From: Bromus sterilis
Taxonomy: Eukaryota > Streptophyta > Magnoliopsida > Poales > Poaceae
Length of the DNA: 64,000 nucleotides
NCBI GenBank assembly: GCA_950022295.1
Contig: OX465600.1
Span: forward strand, 7,502,001-7,566,000
Direction of reading: 5' to 3'
The position numbers and the translations under genes were made by a program. Shown piece by piece: positions 33,206 to 44,537 of the stretch; position 1 is the first letter of the stretch, and every line of letters begins with the position of its first letter. Below the pieces are notes generated by a model. It was not told the DNA's origin. It did no database searches and saw nothing but the letters and a program-made list of their open reading frames with translations.

Positions 33206-33901
33206 AAAACGATTTTGGCACGTGTGGTTTGAGCGTGTTCCGGCCTCGTTCTTTAGCACGGACAATGTGGTTGGGCTCTAGGGTATATTCCGATCATTTT
33301 TCGGCGTCAACTGTGCGTCTTAGGGGTGTACTTCAATTTTTGTTAGGCGTGAACTGAACGATCTAAAGTGTATCGTGGCATCTGTTTACCGTAAACTGTG
33401 TGGTCTCCTTTTTTGTAAATAAACAAGGAGCCTCTATTCGGTTTCATTTCATTGAAATAAAACCAACCAGTAACATGTCTCAGACTCACCAGAGAGAACG
33501 AGTCCACCAAACGTTTGAAAGAAAGAAACTAGGGGATGTTTTGTTGACAACCCAAAGACTAAGAAATGTCATCTTTTACAGTGCATCTATGGCATAGAAC
33601 ATCAGATGCAACTGCCAGCTCGTGCTCTACGAGGATTTCCTGGATTTCAGCGGAGGGTCAAGAGCTGCCATCCCCGGTGACCAGCATGCTCCCAGCGGCG
33701 ACACCGGGCTTGACGTCATCACATGTTTGATGTTGTTTACCTTCACAGGGGAGAATCAGTTGCTGCATGGGTTACCAGAAGCCAACATACTATCTCTCAG
33801 CCATTGGGGATCAACTGCGGTCTTCTGATCATCTCTTTCAAGGTTTTGGCAAAAGCTTCCAACTCTCCTTGCTCGGCTCCTCAGTCAGAACCGATTAGTA
33901 C

Positions 33902-34480
33902 CTAATGGTCCGAAGGATGGACCTCCAAAACCTGATACAAAGAGATCCACATTGTGTTGTTAAAGACCATAGAGTTCCCATGCTTCCAAAGACACCACAT
34001 AATTGCATATGTAACTGTATTCAGGGCTGGATTCTTGCAATTGGACAACCAGAATCTAGCAACAGACTCAAAGTCTAACCCAATGTTGACTCGGAAAGAA
34101 CTACAAACAAAAGACCACAAGTTTCTAGCTACCACACAATAAAAAAATAAATGAGCAATAGTATCATTTTCACAACAGAAAACACAGTCTAGGGGCTTGA
34201 TGATCAGCCTCTTTCTAAGGTTATCTTTAGTCATCAATTTATTATTAGCCAATAACTAAAGAAATATATGAATCTTTGGGGGCACCTTGAGTGTCCAAAC
34301 AACAGGAGGATAAACTGGTTGCACCCCTTTGAAATTGATGACATGATAAAGGGAACTAGTAGGATACAATCTCTTATTTCCTAATTGCCACACTAGGGCA
34401 TCAGTGTCAGCTTAGAAAACTACAGATTTTACGGTCTCTAGTAACTGGAACCATTGCTTCATAAGTTAAATTTTTGAGCA
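33902..34480 (-). mobile_element. LINE fragment with RT zinc-binding motif
   Basis: The minus frame 34252-33902 reads CVFCCENDTIAHLFFYCVVARNLW, the Cys/His motif at the end of plant LINE reverse transcriptases, followed by AIMWCLWKHGNSMVF. Weaker LINE-like text continues to about 34480. Confidence 0.7.
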
Positions 34481-34599
34481 AACCAAATGCGTCGCTCCGA
34501 GCATCGACTCGTTTAACAACCTAAACGAATCGAAGTTGAATCTGTTTGAATCACCCCCTTAAAGTTACCTTTTTTTAGGGTCCCCTTAAAGTTACCCTA

Positions 34600-34880
34600 A
34601 GATCAGTCGTCGACGACTAAAGAGCTGTAAAACTGTATATGGACTGGCCATACGCCGGTGTTGGCGCGCTCGCTTGAATGCTCAACGATAACGATTGGTG
34701 CATGTGCCTTATGGATCGGACCGGCGTGATTCTAGCCGAGATGGATCGAACAAACTGTATTCCAAGATTTTCGACAGGCCTCGTAACTGAAGAAAAGACG
34801 AAACTGGCTACATCACGGCATGCGTTCACGAATGAATCAGGATGTGTAGGCGACCGTGCACTGACCGCTTTCGTCGCCAT
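34600..34880. repeat. duplicated upstream segment of the CPA-FAS cluster, copy 2
   Basis: Second copy of 32878-33205, separated from it by about 1.4 kb that includes the LINE fragment. The copies differ by indels. Confidence 0.75.
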
Positions 34881-35389
34881 GCACTGTATCATCTTTCTGC
34901 AACGACGCACTGTGGCCATTTGTATGTAGTATTGCGCAGCGTCTCAGTCGGCGGTCCACGAGGTTGGTCCGATTGCCGACTTGGACCCATCGTGTCTCTT
35001 ATCATCAACCACGCCTTGCTATCTACTAGTCGTACGTACGTGGACACCAGGTACGATACATGTGTGTTCTATCGGTGTATACCTCACATCATCAGCCAGT
35101 CTTGTAACACCATATATGGCAAAAACAAATGTTAAAGCCCATGCATGACGGTACATGAAAGTGGCCACAGCATATATGCACGATCCACTGTACGTAGCAG
35201 CCATGCATGCTTGGGCATGAGCTGTTTATATTGTATTGATTCATTTTTACCCAACTACAAAACATAATTGCTACCAAGGCCAACCGCGGCATGGTAAACT
35301 CATGGCTATGGTCGGGAGAAGCATTAATTAGGATTAGGTCGGTCATCACCTCGCAAGTTGTTTACCACCTCACATCACTGATCATTCCA

Positions 35390-36500
35390 AAATGTTCCAC
35401 GTCGTCGATCAACAAGCTGTAAAGGGCCTTCCTATGGGCGGGCTCGGACAATGTCTCGGGCAGCAACCGCAAGATCAAATGGAACGGGTCTGCAAGCCCG
35501 GCCACGACAATGGATGGATTGGGTATTTTAGACATGGAAAATTTTGCGAGAGCTTTGAGATTGAGAGGACCACAACACACCGGAAAAGTCCAAACTTGCA
35601 GTGTGTGGGGCTTGATAACCCTTGTGATGATAAATATATGGATCTCTTCTATGACTTAACGACCATCATTGGAGACGGCAAGACTGTCCCTTTCTGTCAA
35701 TCACCTTGGCTTCAAGACCGAAAAACCAAAGGCATTGCACCATCCTTTTTAACATATACAAAGGAAAAAACAACAAATATGTGGAGAAGGCCCTGGGACA
35801 TGACCTTTGGATTGAGCACATCAAACTAGGAGAGGATCTAACAACACAACACCTCATCGAGTTTGTGGACTTTTGGTTGGTATTACAGGCGGTCATTCTA
35901 GATGCTCACCTCGCCGATATCACTATTTTAAAAACACGACCTCGGGCGATTAAAACACCTCCTCGGCCTATTTGGCGTAGATTCAATGCGCTAAGGTAAA
36001 CACTTGGCTCATGAAGACGATGGTTTAAAAACGTTGGGCGCCGTGAAACATAAATTCTTTACTTGACTTGTCATACAAGATTGGTTGTGGATCATGGATC
36101 GGTTTCAACGACGAGGCTGGCCAAACTGTGAGCTATGTCAGCTTTGTAAGAGGGAGCCGGAGACGGTTGCACATCTTTTTTTCAAGTGTAGATACACAAG
36201 GCACATTTGGAGCGACATTCAAGAATGGCTTAGGCCACAACAAATGAACTTTGGTGATTGGAACAACTTCAACTTGGTGAAGAATCGTGGCACTAATGTT
36301 AACGACAACGTCCATAAGGGACTTGCTTTCTTCTGATTCTTACATCATGGGAGAATTGGTGTGAGAGAAATGCCCGGGTTATAAAAATTGTTCATCCATA
36401 CCGAGCACCGTATTTTCTAAAATCAAAAGAAAGGCTCTTTATGGAAAAGGCAGGGGTCAAAGCTTATGATCTTTGATGCCGCAAGAGTAGTTCATTGTAG
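35390..36500 (+). mobile_element. LINE fragment, plus strand, several frameshifts
   Basis: Plus-strand pieces read TTIIGDGKTVPFCQSPWLQDRK (typical after the RT core), and later NCELCQLCKREPETVAHLFFKC-RYTRHIW at about 36125-36220, the zinc-binding motif. The pieces lie in different frames. It is 5'-truncated and inactive. Confidence 0.75.
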
Positions 36501-36848
36501 CACCGGCCTTTTCGTTGAGTATTATTTATAAAATTATTGTTAACTAACGTGAATGGCGCCAAAGCTTTTGCTTAAAAGGAAATCTGCTTCCTCCTTTTTT
36601 TGTATCTACTCCCTTTCTCTCTCTCTCTCTCTCCCTGTTCGTTCGAGCCTTGGTCAGACGGTACTGGAGCCCACAGTTGGCAACTTGGCATGCGAGACAG
36701 CCGGTTGAAGACATCCGTCTAATGCGTTGGTCCACAGATCGATCGACAGTCCTCGTGAACACGTACCCGGCCTGGTCCATCATCCATACAAAATTGGTTC
36801 GTCATTGAGAAGAGACCATTTCCTTGTTGAGACGTAGTACGATGACAC

Positions 36849-36857
36849 TATATATAA
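36849..36857 (+). promoter_or_regulatory. TATA box of orphan CPA-FAS first exon
   Basis: TATATATAA about 100 bp upstream of ATG 36955. The following leader (GAGAGCACG..., GTCTAGCAGAGCAG) resembles the leader before 44538. Confidence 0.6.
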
Positions 36858-36954
36858 GCTGTGGCGCACACCCCAACTTCAACACAAAGTGGAGAGGGCG
36901 AGAGAGCACGTAGCACAGTCCAGCAGAGTCTAGCAGAGCAGTGAGCAGAGCAGG

Positions 36955-37152
36955 ATGAGGGTGGCGGTGGTTGGTGGCGGCGTGAGCGGGCTGGCGGCGG
37001 CGCACGAGCTGCTCGCCACGGCCGGAGGCGACGTGCGTGTCACCCTGTACGAGCAGGAGGACTGCCTCGGCGGGCACGCCAGAACCGTCGACGTCGATGA
37101 CGGCGCCGGCGGACGCGTCCAGCTCGACCTCGGCTTCATGAGCTTCAACCAG
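36955..37152 (+). pseudogene. orphan first exon of a CPA-FAS gene (FAD-binding N-terminus)
   Basis: 66 codons starting MRVAVVGGGVSGLAAAHELL, then LYEQEDCLGGHARTVDV and LDLGFMSFNQ, ending in CAG before a GT donor. This is the Rossmann FAD-binding start of the N-terminal oxidoreductase domain of plant cyclopropane-fatty-acid synthase. It is 198 nt against 195 nt in the complete gene at 44538, and very similar to it. No exon 2 or later exon follows before the second copy starts 7.4 kb downstream. The promoter and leader are kept, so it may be transcribed, possibly splicing across to exon 2 at 46951. Called a truncated duplicate; an alternative first exon of the downstream gene is the other reading, since the phase after exon 1 (0) matches exon 2. 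Confidence 0.8.
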
Positions 37153-37424
37153 GTCGGTGCATGGTGCATGGGTTGCACCCCATATGATTCCGTTATATGC
37201 ATGATACTCCTTTGTATCGAAATATAAGTAGTTGAGCTTGTTATTTTGATACGAAGAAAAGTATAATTTTTTTCCTTTACTACTAGCTCGAGAAAACATT
37301 CCCAAGCCTCCGTTCATAAATATAAAATAATTTAGATTACTATTGTAGTTATCTAAAACACCTTATATTAGTTTATAGAGGAAGTAATTTTCTAGCGAAT
37401 GGGAAGAGATTCTACAACACTATA

Positions 37425-40030
37425 TGTTAGAATAAATCCGAAGCGCGTAGTAGATCATCCGAGGATCAAGCAATCACATGAGGCACGACACCGAGGTTTG
37501 TTAACGAAGTTCACCGAACATCGGCTACATCTCCGGGGCTTGACTATGGGCGTTCCTCCCCATGACACCGCTACAATACCGCACACCGGCCACCCGGGCG
37601 CCGGCACACGCCGCCGGCTCCCCCTGCGTGCCTGTGCTATTATGTTGGCATATGTTACAACCGTGGGGTGCCTCTCATTATATGAGAGCCCAAGGATACA
37701 ACGTGTCCGACTCCAACACTACACGTATCCTACCCACACTACAACTCCAAGTCCATTGTAACCCAACTCTAGTACACAATATGAGACACAAACTCAACAA
37801 ACTCCACCTTGGCGAATATACTCCACCACCTTGAATTTGTCCATGCATCAAACTTTCATGTACTCTGAACTTGAGTTGTCTTCTTCGTAGCTTACTGAGA
37901 GCTACTCGTCGAGTCTGCCGCAGACCCGCCGCCTCCGTGAGATCCTTCCGCTATTCCTGCAACTCCACTCTCCGTGACTCCACCTGCAATAGTGCTCCTT
38001 GCAACTTGTAAAGATGCGAAGCCGTCCTCTCTCCAATCATCACGATCACCTCATCTTGCATGATTTTCAAGGTCTTCTTATCCCGATCACAACGGAATTC
38101 CATACCACCATCATGAAGAACACCAAGCGAAATTAGATTCCTTCTTAGCCCTGGCACATGCCTGACTCCCCGAAGCATCCGCTCAACTCCGTCAAACATC
38201 TTGATTTTGATGTCACCTACTTCAACAACACGATAACCTGTGTCATCGCCCACATAGGCTGAACCAAACTCACCAGACTTGTACGAAGAGAACCACTCCC
38301 TATTGGGTGTCGCATGAAAAGAGCTAGCTGAATCCAACATCCATGCTTCACTTTTGGTTGACCGCCTGTCTGATACTGCGAGAACATCACTACTGCTGTC
38401 TGAGTCATCACCACGAGCTGCCACATTAGCATTAGATCCACCATCTGGACAGTCTCTTCTCATATGTCCCCACTGCTTACACTTGTGACACTGTACTTTC
38501 TTTTTCTTTTTCTTGTTCTTCCCTGCCTCATATCCCTTCCTCCATGCTTCACCTTTGACTAGCAAACCTTCGCCATGAGTGACTTCCACCGCGTTCTTCT
38601 TTCTCATATCATAAGACAATAAATGCCGCAGTAATATCCTCATTCTTGACGGTCTCCTTGCCGTGCGTCAAAGTAGTGATCAAATGTTTATAGGATGATG
38701 GCAATGAACAAAGAAGAAGAATCGCCCTATCCTCGTCAGCAACTGCCACACCCAAGCGTGCTAGATCCGTCACGACTTGATTAAAGACGTTCATGTACTC
38801 CACAAGATCCGACCCCTCCTGCATCTTCAGCCCATACAACTTTTGCTTCAAATACACCTTGGTCGTCGCAGTCTTGGACATATATTGACTTTCCAGCTTC
38901 TCTCAAATCTTCTTCGGCGAATCCTCATCCATCACATGATAAATAACCTGGTCCAACAGACACAACCGTATAGTTCCGGCTGCTTGCAACTGTAACTTCT
39001 CCCAGTCATCAGCGTCCATCTTAACTGGCTTAGCATCCCGTAACGCCTTCAAGCATCCCTGCTGTGCCAATAAATCTTTCACCCGTGTCTACCATAACCC
39101 AAAGTTTCCAGTTCCGCTGAACTTCTCCACCTCAAATCTGGTACCCGTTGGCGCCATGATTCTTCGTATAACTGACACTGAAAAAATATCCAAGCTTTTT
39201 CACGTAATGGCCAAGTACCCTTGTACTAGTAGCAAATCCAACCAATTGATCTTCACGTGCAATAACTCCTTTGGCTCAACCCCAATGCTAGCTTGCTGCC
39301 TCGCTCAAGCCTCTCCTTTCCAATGTACGCAATAGCCTGATGATTCTTCTTCCGCTTTGATCTGTTCTCTCCTCACCTCGTATCGGCTACAGCCCGGCTC
39401 GCAGAGGACGAGTTCGCTTTTGTTTCCAAACAAACCCGGTTGCTTTTGCTTTGTACTCCAGCGTGCGCGTGACTCACCAGCCTGCAGCCTGCTTCCGCCA
39501 TATGGGCCGCAGCCCTCGCAGGCGTCTCCGACTGGACTTCCAGCGTCTTAGCGCCGCCCGCCTGTACGCAAAACAATCATGCCGATCTTCCGATCACTTT
39601 TTTATCCTCTTGATCAATCTGATCCACCTCGATTAAACCCTGCTCTGATACCACTCGTTAGAATAAATTCGAAGTGCGTAGTAGATCATCCGAGGATCAA
39701 GCAATCACACGAGGCACGACACCGAGATTTGTTAACGAAGTTCACCGAACATCGGCTACATCTCCGGGGCTTGACTATGGACGCTCCTCCCCATGACACC
39801 GCTACAATACCGCACACCGGCCACCCGGACGCCGGCACACGCCGCCGGCTCCCCCTGCGTGCCTGTGCTATTATGTTGGCATAGGTTACAACCGTGGGGT
39901 GCCTCTCATTATATGAGAGCCCAAGGATACAACGTGTCCGACTCCAACACTACACGTATCCTACCCACACTACAACCCCAAGTCCATTGTAACCCAACTC
40001 TATTACACAATATGAGACACAAACTCAACA
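37425..40030 (-). mobile_element. non-autonomous Copia with internal deletion (2606 bp)
   Basis: Two 375-bp LTRs (37425-37799, 39656-40030) with about a dozen differences. The target duplication CTATA is perfect (37420-37424, 40031-40035). The minus-strand PBS TGGTATCAGAGCAGGG lies next to the right LTR. The right LTR starts CG instead of TG (or has lost its terminal T by mutation). The internal part encodes only gag and protease remnants; integrase, reverse transcriptase and RNase H are absent. It sits in DNA matching CPA-FAS intron 1, after the orphan exon. Confidence 0.93.
37951..38881 (-). pseudogene. Copia gag and protease remnant
   Basis: Reading leftward, 38881-38609 encodes a gag UBN2-like stretch (LKQKLYGLKMQEGSDLVEYM, ILLLCSLPSSYKHLI). 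A frameshift leads to 38643-37951 with a zinc knuckle (CHKCKQWGHMRRDC) and a protease-like WMLDSASSFHAT, plus the conserved VRHVPGLRRNLISLG. It ends before any integrase. Confidence 0.85.
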
Positions 40031-40035
40031 CTATA

Positions 40036-40135
40036 TAGCTTTTACCAGGTCGGTCGGTGGTGCATGGGTTGCATACTTGCATCCAACATGATTACGTTAT
40101 ACAGTAACTTATATGTATAGCTGGTTGGCCCTGGG
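40036..40135 (+). repeat. second copy of CPA-FAS exon 1/intron 1 junction
   Basis: After the Copia, ACCAGGTCGGTCGG and GTGCATGGGTTGCAT repeat the exon-1 donor and the first bases of intron 1 seen at 37149-37180, but no exon 1 body precedes it. It is a remnant of a further local duplication. Confidence 0.6.
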
Positions 40136-40169
40136 ATACATTTATCTAGTATTAAAATACATTTAGGTA

Positions 40170-40292
40170 TTTCCTCCAATTCATATTAATAGACTTAAGT
40201 TTATCTAAATACACATGCATCTAATCTAAATACTTAACTAGATATATACGAATCTAGACAAATTTAAGTCCATTAATATGGATAGGAGATAA
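40170..40292. mobile_element. Stowaway-like MITE, 123 bp
   Basis: Left TTTCCTCCAATTCATATTAA; the complement of the right end is TTATCTCCTATCCATATTAA; TA on both sides. Confidence 0.7.
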
Positions 40293-40404
40293 TACATTTA
40301 TTTCAGCGACAATCAATTTTGAACGAAGACAACAGATTTTTTACTCCCTCCGCTCCGGTGTATAGGGCTCCTCTTCAAAATCTATTTGTTCCACTTTATC
40401 TTTA

Positions 40405-41040
40405 CACTAGTCGAAAAAGGCCCATTTGTCCCGGTTTCATAGGGCCTTCTGTTCCGGTTCTGGAACCGGGACTAAATGGTCGTTACTAAAGCCCATGACC
40501 CCGGGACAGATGGGCCTCCACGTGGAAGCCGGCTGGAGCGGGGGCTGGAGGACCTTTAGTCCCGGTTGGTGTTAGAAACCGGGACTAAAGGAATTTTTTC
40601 GAAATTTGTTTTTTTTTTGAAAGAAAAATGGATTTTTTTCATTTTCAAATCTTTGAATTATTTGACAATTTAATCTCTAATCACCCCTCCTCACTGCTTC
40701 AGAATTTAATCTCTAATATGGATTAATCAACACTCATTCCAAATCATCTAACTTCCCGGCCGGTCACCCATCCTCTCACTACTCCAGCCCGAGCACGCTT
40801 AACTTTCAGTTTCTATCTCCCCTAGTTTCCAAATCTGCACTTGTTGTTTTCCTGACAATAGTAAGATATCAATCATTATAACCCTTAGGTCTTGATATCA
40901 CATGATTTAATTTTTTGAATTCCAAACAATTATTAAAAACAATCACGATTAACAAACAACGATGATGTCACGATTAACAAAAAAACAATCACGATTAACA
41001 AACCAAATATATATATATATATAATTCATAATATTTATTA
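40405..41040. mobile_element. CACTA transposon end (subterminal region)
   Basis: Begins CACTAGTCGAAAAAGGCCCA after TTA, followed by short inverted words GTCCCGGTT and AACCGGGACTAAA typical of Triticeae CACTA subterminal repeats. No opposite end was found, so the right limit is a guess. It holds a 5S-rRNA-like stretch. Confidence 0.7.
40751..40810 (-). repeat. 5S-rRNA-derived stretch inside the CACTA end
   Basis: On the minus strand it reads AAAGTTAAGCGTGCTCGGGC, then GGAGTAGTGAGAGGATGGGT and GACCGGCCGGGAAGTT. The order and spacing match the 3' half of plant 5S rRNA, covering its A box and C box. The 5' half of 5S is missing, so it is not a functional 5S gene. Confidence 0.7.
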
Positions 41041-41086
41041 CAGAAGATCGAAGCTAGAAGCGTCTAATCTAACGACTAGAGCTAAA

Positions 41087-41275
41087 CTACTCGATCTTCT
41101 GCTTCTTGGCGGAGGTCCCGGCGCCCTCATCATCGTCGCTGGGCGCCGCCCGCTTGGTGGCCTCCTCCGACGCGACTTTCGCCTCCACACGCGCCGTCAT
41201 GTCGACCCTCTTCTTCTCCTTCTTCTTGGCCTTCGCCTTGGCCAGGTTCGCGCGGGACTTCTCTGCACTCCAAAT
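41087..41275 (-). pseudogene. Lys-rich C-terminal exon-like ORF, unknown
   Basis: After an AGTGCAG acceptor-like site the minus frame reads EKSRANLAKAKAKKKEKKRV and later EGAGTSAKKQKIE then stop. It has charged composition and a nuclear-localisation-like end. It may belong to the CACTA element or be a captured exon. I do not recognise the family. Confidence 0.35.
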
Positions 41276-41756
41276 CTCCAACACCCATAGAACGCATGCC
41301 AAACCAAGGTTAGCAGTACACCACCCGGCCGGCCGTCCACCAGCCACGTAGGGAGCCAGCGCCGTCCGACCGCCGCCGCGAGATCACGTGTCCGGGAGCG
41401 GCCACGTCCACCGAGGTGATAGGAGCAGGCCCCGGCGGCTCAGAGGATAACAATATCACGTCGTGCATGGCGACGTACGGATGAACAGTCAATCCTATAC
41501 TATATAGAACCATAAATGGCAAAAACGATAATGTTCAAAAATGAACGACGGTGCGTGACAGCGGTCGTCAGTGGGTACTGCAGCTCTCGCCTGCAAGATC
41601 AAGTGTAGCAGGCGACGAGGGTCAAACGCATGCCGACAGATCCATCGACAGTCTTCGTGAACACTTACGTACCCCCACCGCGTCCACGCACTCACAACAA
41701 CACAGAAAAACGTTCAAAAAAACACACACACACACACAGGAAACTGTTTAGAAGGG

Positions 41757-42204
41757 ATTGCAACAAACCCTGTGTTGCAAACCTTTGAGCACTAACTTTG
41801 TTGCAAAAAGATTTAAATTTTTGCAGTCGTGAAAAAAAAGTTTAACGGCATTGCAACAATGTGTTACAAAGCTATGAGCGCAAAACGAATCTTGTTGTAA
41901 AAAGGGGATTTAAGAATTTAATTTTAGTCATTGATTAAAAAAATTATTCAACAAGGCCTGTAACAAGAATAGTGTTACAAACCTTTAAGCGCAAAACTAA
42001 CTTTGTTGCAAAGAGATTTAAAAATTGCAATCGTGAAAAAAGTTTAACGAGATCGCAACAAAGCTTTTGTTGCAAAGCTATGAGCGCAACACGAATCTTG
42101 TTATCCAGAAGGGAATTTGAGAATTTAGATTTAGTAACGGATACAAAATAATTATTCAACAAGGATTGTGACAAGAATAGTGTTACAAAGCGTTGAGTGC
42201 AATA
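41757..42204. repeat. tandem repeat, unit about 190-200 bp (resumes at 44180)
   Basis: Units share GTTGCAAACCTTTGAGC-like, ACTAACTTTGTTGCAAA, GTCGTGAAAAAA-GTTTAACG and AAAGCTATGAGCGCAA words. Two units and part of a third precede the Harbinger-like insertion, and more of the third follows it at 44180-44300. Confidence 0.75.
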
Positions 42205-42207
42205 TAA

Positions 42208-44176
42208 GAGCATCTCCAGCCGTTCGCCCCCCAAGCCGATTTTCGGCGCTATTTTAGCGCCGCTTGGGGGCGCTTGGGCGGCGAAAACGGCTTGGGGGGG
42301 GGGGGGGGGGGCTACCCAGCCGCGGCCCCAAGATGCCCCCCAAGTTCGGCCAAATTTTGACCAATTCTAAGTAAATTTGGGCCAAATCAAGTAAATTAGA
42401 CCAACTTTGAGCGATTTCATTAAAATTCGGGCATATTTTACATAATCGACGAAAAAAAGAAAACTAGTCTACAGCTGAAACAAGAAGGCGTAGAGGGCGT
42501 CCATGGACGTCTCCTGGGCGCCTCCTCCAGCAGTGCCGCCGGCGGCGCCATCGTCGTCGTCGTCGCCGCCATCCTTTGGCTCCGGCTTGATGCCGGCCTG
42601 CGCGCCACAGGTCCCGCTGCCGAGTGGCCCCCTTCTCCTGCGCACCCGCAACGGCACCTCCTCCTCCTCGTCGTCTGTGGCGTCCAGCACGATGAATGCC
42701 GGCGGTGGAGGCGCCCACTTGCTGCGGCTGCTGCTGCCCGTGCCGCGCGACGACTTCTTCTTCGCCGCCTCGGCGCGCTTCTTCGCCTCGGCGAGGTCAA
42801 ACGCCTCCTGCTGGAGGCGCATCTGCTCGACGAAGTAATCATTCCTCGCCCACGCCAGCTGGGCGGCGAGCTCCTCCTCGTCGTAATCGGCCGTCGGCGG
42901 AGGCGGAGGCGGGGCGACTTCCTTGCCCTTCTTCCCGAGAATGGAGCCTAGAAAGCCACGGCGCTTTGGCTGCGCCGACGGGGTGCCGATGGTGACGCCG
43001 CGGCTGAGGCGACCGGAAGGCGCCAGGGTGGGCTCCTTCTTCACCTCCAGCTTCACCGGGGTGAAGAACTGCGACGGCGAGAATGCCGGCCCCGATGAAT
43101 GGGAGTCGGTGGAGCGCGAAGGTCGCCGCCGGAGGAGGAAGAAGAGCCGCCGTCGTCGCGCGGCAGCGTCGCCCACATAGGCGTGGCGCGGCTGTAGGAG
43201 CGGTGGGCGGCCCCATAGCCCAGCGGTGGGTAATCGAGACGCGGCGCGTTGCCGTTCTCGATGTACCGCATCACGTACTTCAGCGTGCGCCCCTGCGCGC
43301 TCCACCACCGGAGTCGTCCGTCGCGGTTGTTGCGACCAACCACCGGCGTCAGGCCGTTGGTGGAGGCGACGGCCTGGGCTCGTCGGGCGGTGAAGTATGC
43401 CTCCCAGGCCGGCGTGTTGTTCGATGCGTTGTTGGGGTCGGTGCGCTCTGCCGCCGTCATCGTAGCGCGGACGGCGTCCACCTCCCGGAGAAACGCGCTG
43501 GAGCCCACCAGAGGCACTGGAGGCACCGGCACCCCGCCGGCGGACAGCACCCACCCATGGGGTGGCCTGGTGTCCGGCGGGCATGGGTAGCCGGCCTGCG
43601 CGAGGAGAAGCGCCTCCATCCGCGACAGGTTGCGGCTCCTGAAGCCGTTGCGGGCGAGGTTGTCGTCGGCCATGGTGATCGAGAGGAGAGCTCGAGAAGA
43701 GAAGGCGAGGAAGAGAGGAGAGCTCGAGAAGAGGATGCGCGGCTAGAGCGCCCCGGCGAGCCCCCTTTTATAGCGGGGAAGAACGCGAACAGATGGCGGG
43801 ACACGCGGCGGCGCGGTCGACGGACCGTTGGGTATCTCAACGCGCCGCATTGATGCTCTCTGCGCCGATTGGACTCGTCACCGGCGCCGCATTGATTCGC
43901 TGTGGCGGCGGCAGGTGCGGGGAAGCCGAGGCGAGAGGATGACGACGACGCGTGTTCACACGCCGACAGGTGGGTCGCGGCGCGCTTTCCTTCCGTTCGC
44001 ACGCTTTCCTTTCATCCGGCGACCCCAAGCGACCCCAGCGCGACGGGTTTGGCTTGGGATCGCCGGACTCAATTTCGGCCCAATCCGTCGTTATTTGGGC
44101 TTTTGGGGACGTGGCTGGGCGATTTTCCTCATCCGGCGCAAATAGCGCCGTCTTGGGGGCGCGGCTGGAGATGCTC
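42208..44176 (-). mobile_element. PIF/Harbinger-like element without transposase (1969 bp)
   Basis: Ends GAGCATCTCCAGCCGTTCGC and the complement of GCGGCTGGAGATGCTC; target duplication TAA at 42205-42207 and 44177-44179. It shares ends with 55664-57681. It has no transposase motif, but two overlapping minus-strand ORFs (see next entry). A long G run lies at about 42295-42311. It interrupts the tandem repeat. Confidence 0.85.
42469..43673 (-). pseudogene. hypothetical protein of the Harbinger-like element, frameshifted
   Basis: The first part starts at ATG 43673 (MADDNLARNGFRSRNLSRME) and runs to about 43110, with RWWSAQGRTLKYVMRYIENG. The reading then continues in another frame to the stop at 42469 with SQFFTPVKLEVKKEPTLAP, a poly-Pro stretch, a coiled-coil-like EQMRLQQEAFDLAEAKKRAE and an acidic tail ending DALYAFLFQL. 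PIF/Harbinger elements often encode a second, Myb-like ORF beside the transposase. I cannot see a clear Myb repeat here, so function is unknown. The frameshift may be a mutation or an unseen intron. Confidence 0.45.
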
Positions 44177-44459
44177 TAATCCTTGTTGCGAAGAAGCTTA
44201 CAATTGTAGACATAAAAATAATATTTCACAGAGATCGCAATAAGGGTTCGTGTTGCAAAGCTCTGAGACGACACGAGCCTTGTTGCAAATGCCTAAGGCT
44301 CACGAGAATGAATCAAACGACATGTCATGGCTCTATCGAACGGCTGCCTAGGCGATCGTTTTTTTGGACTATCATTCGACGGACGCGTAGCATCGGTCCA
44401 TAAAGATTGTCTGAATAAAAAAAGATTTAATCCGCCTGAAGAGATAGCAGAAGGGACAT

Positions 44460-44466
44460 TATATAA
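44460..44466 (+). promoter_or_regulatory. TATA box of the complete CPA-FAS gene
   Basis: TATATAA, 72 bp upstream of ATG 44538, followed by a leader similar to that of the orphan first exon. Confidence 0.6.
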
Positions 44467-44537
44467 GTTGGGACGCACACTCCAACTCAGTACAAAGGTG
44501 AAGGGCCAGAGAGCGTGACAGAGTCTAGCAGAGCAGA

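Noticed and set aside
40751..40810. Functional 5S rRNA gene
   Set aside because: Only the 3' half is present, several positions are changed, and no T-run terminator context or tandem unit is seen.
43083..43853. 256-aa plus-strand ORF
   Set aside because: It is antisense to the Harbinger-like element ORF in GC-rich DNA, with no domain.
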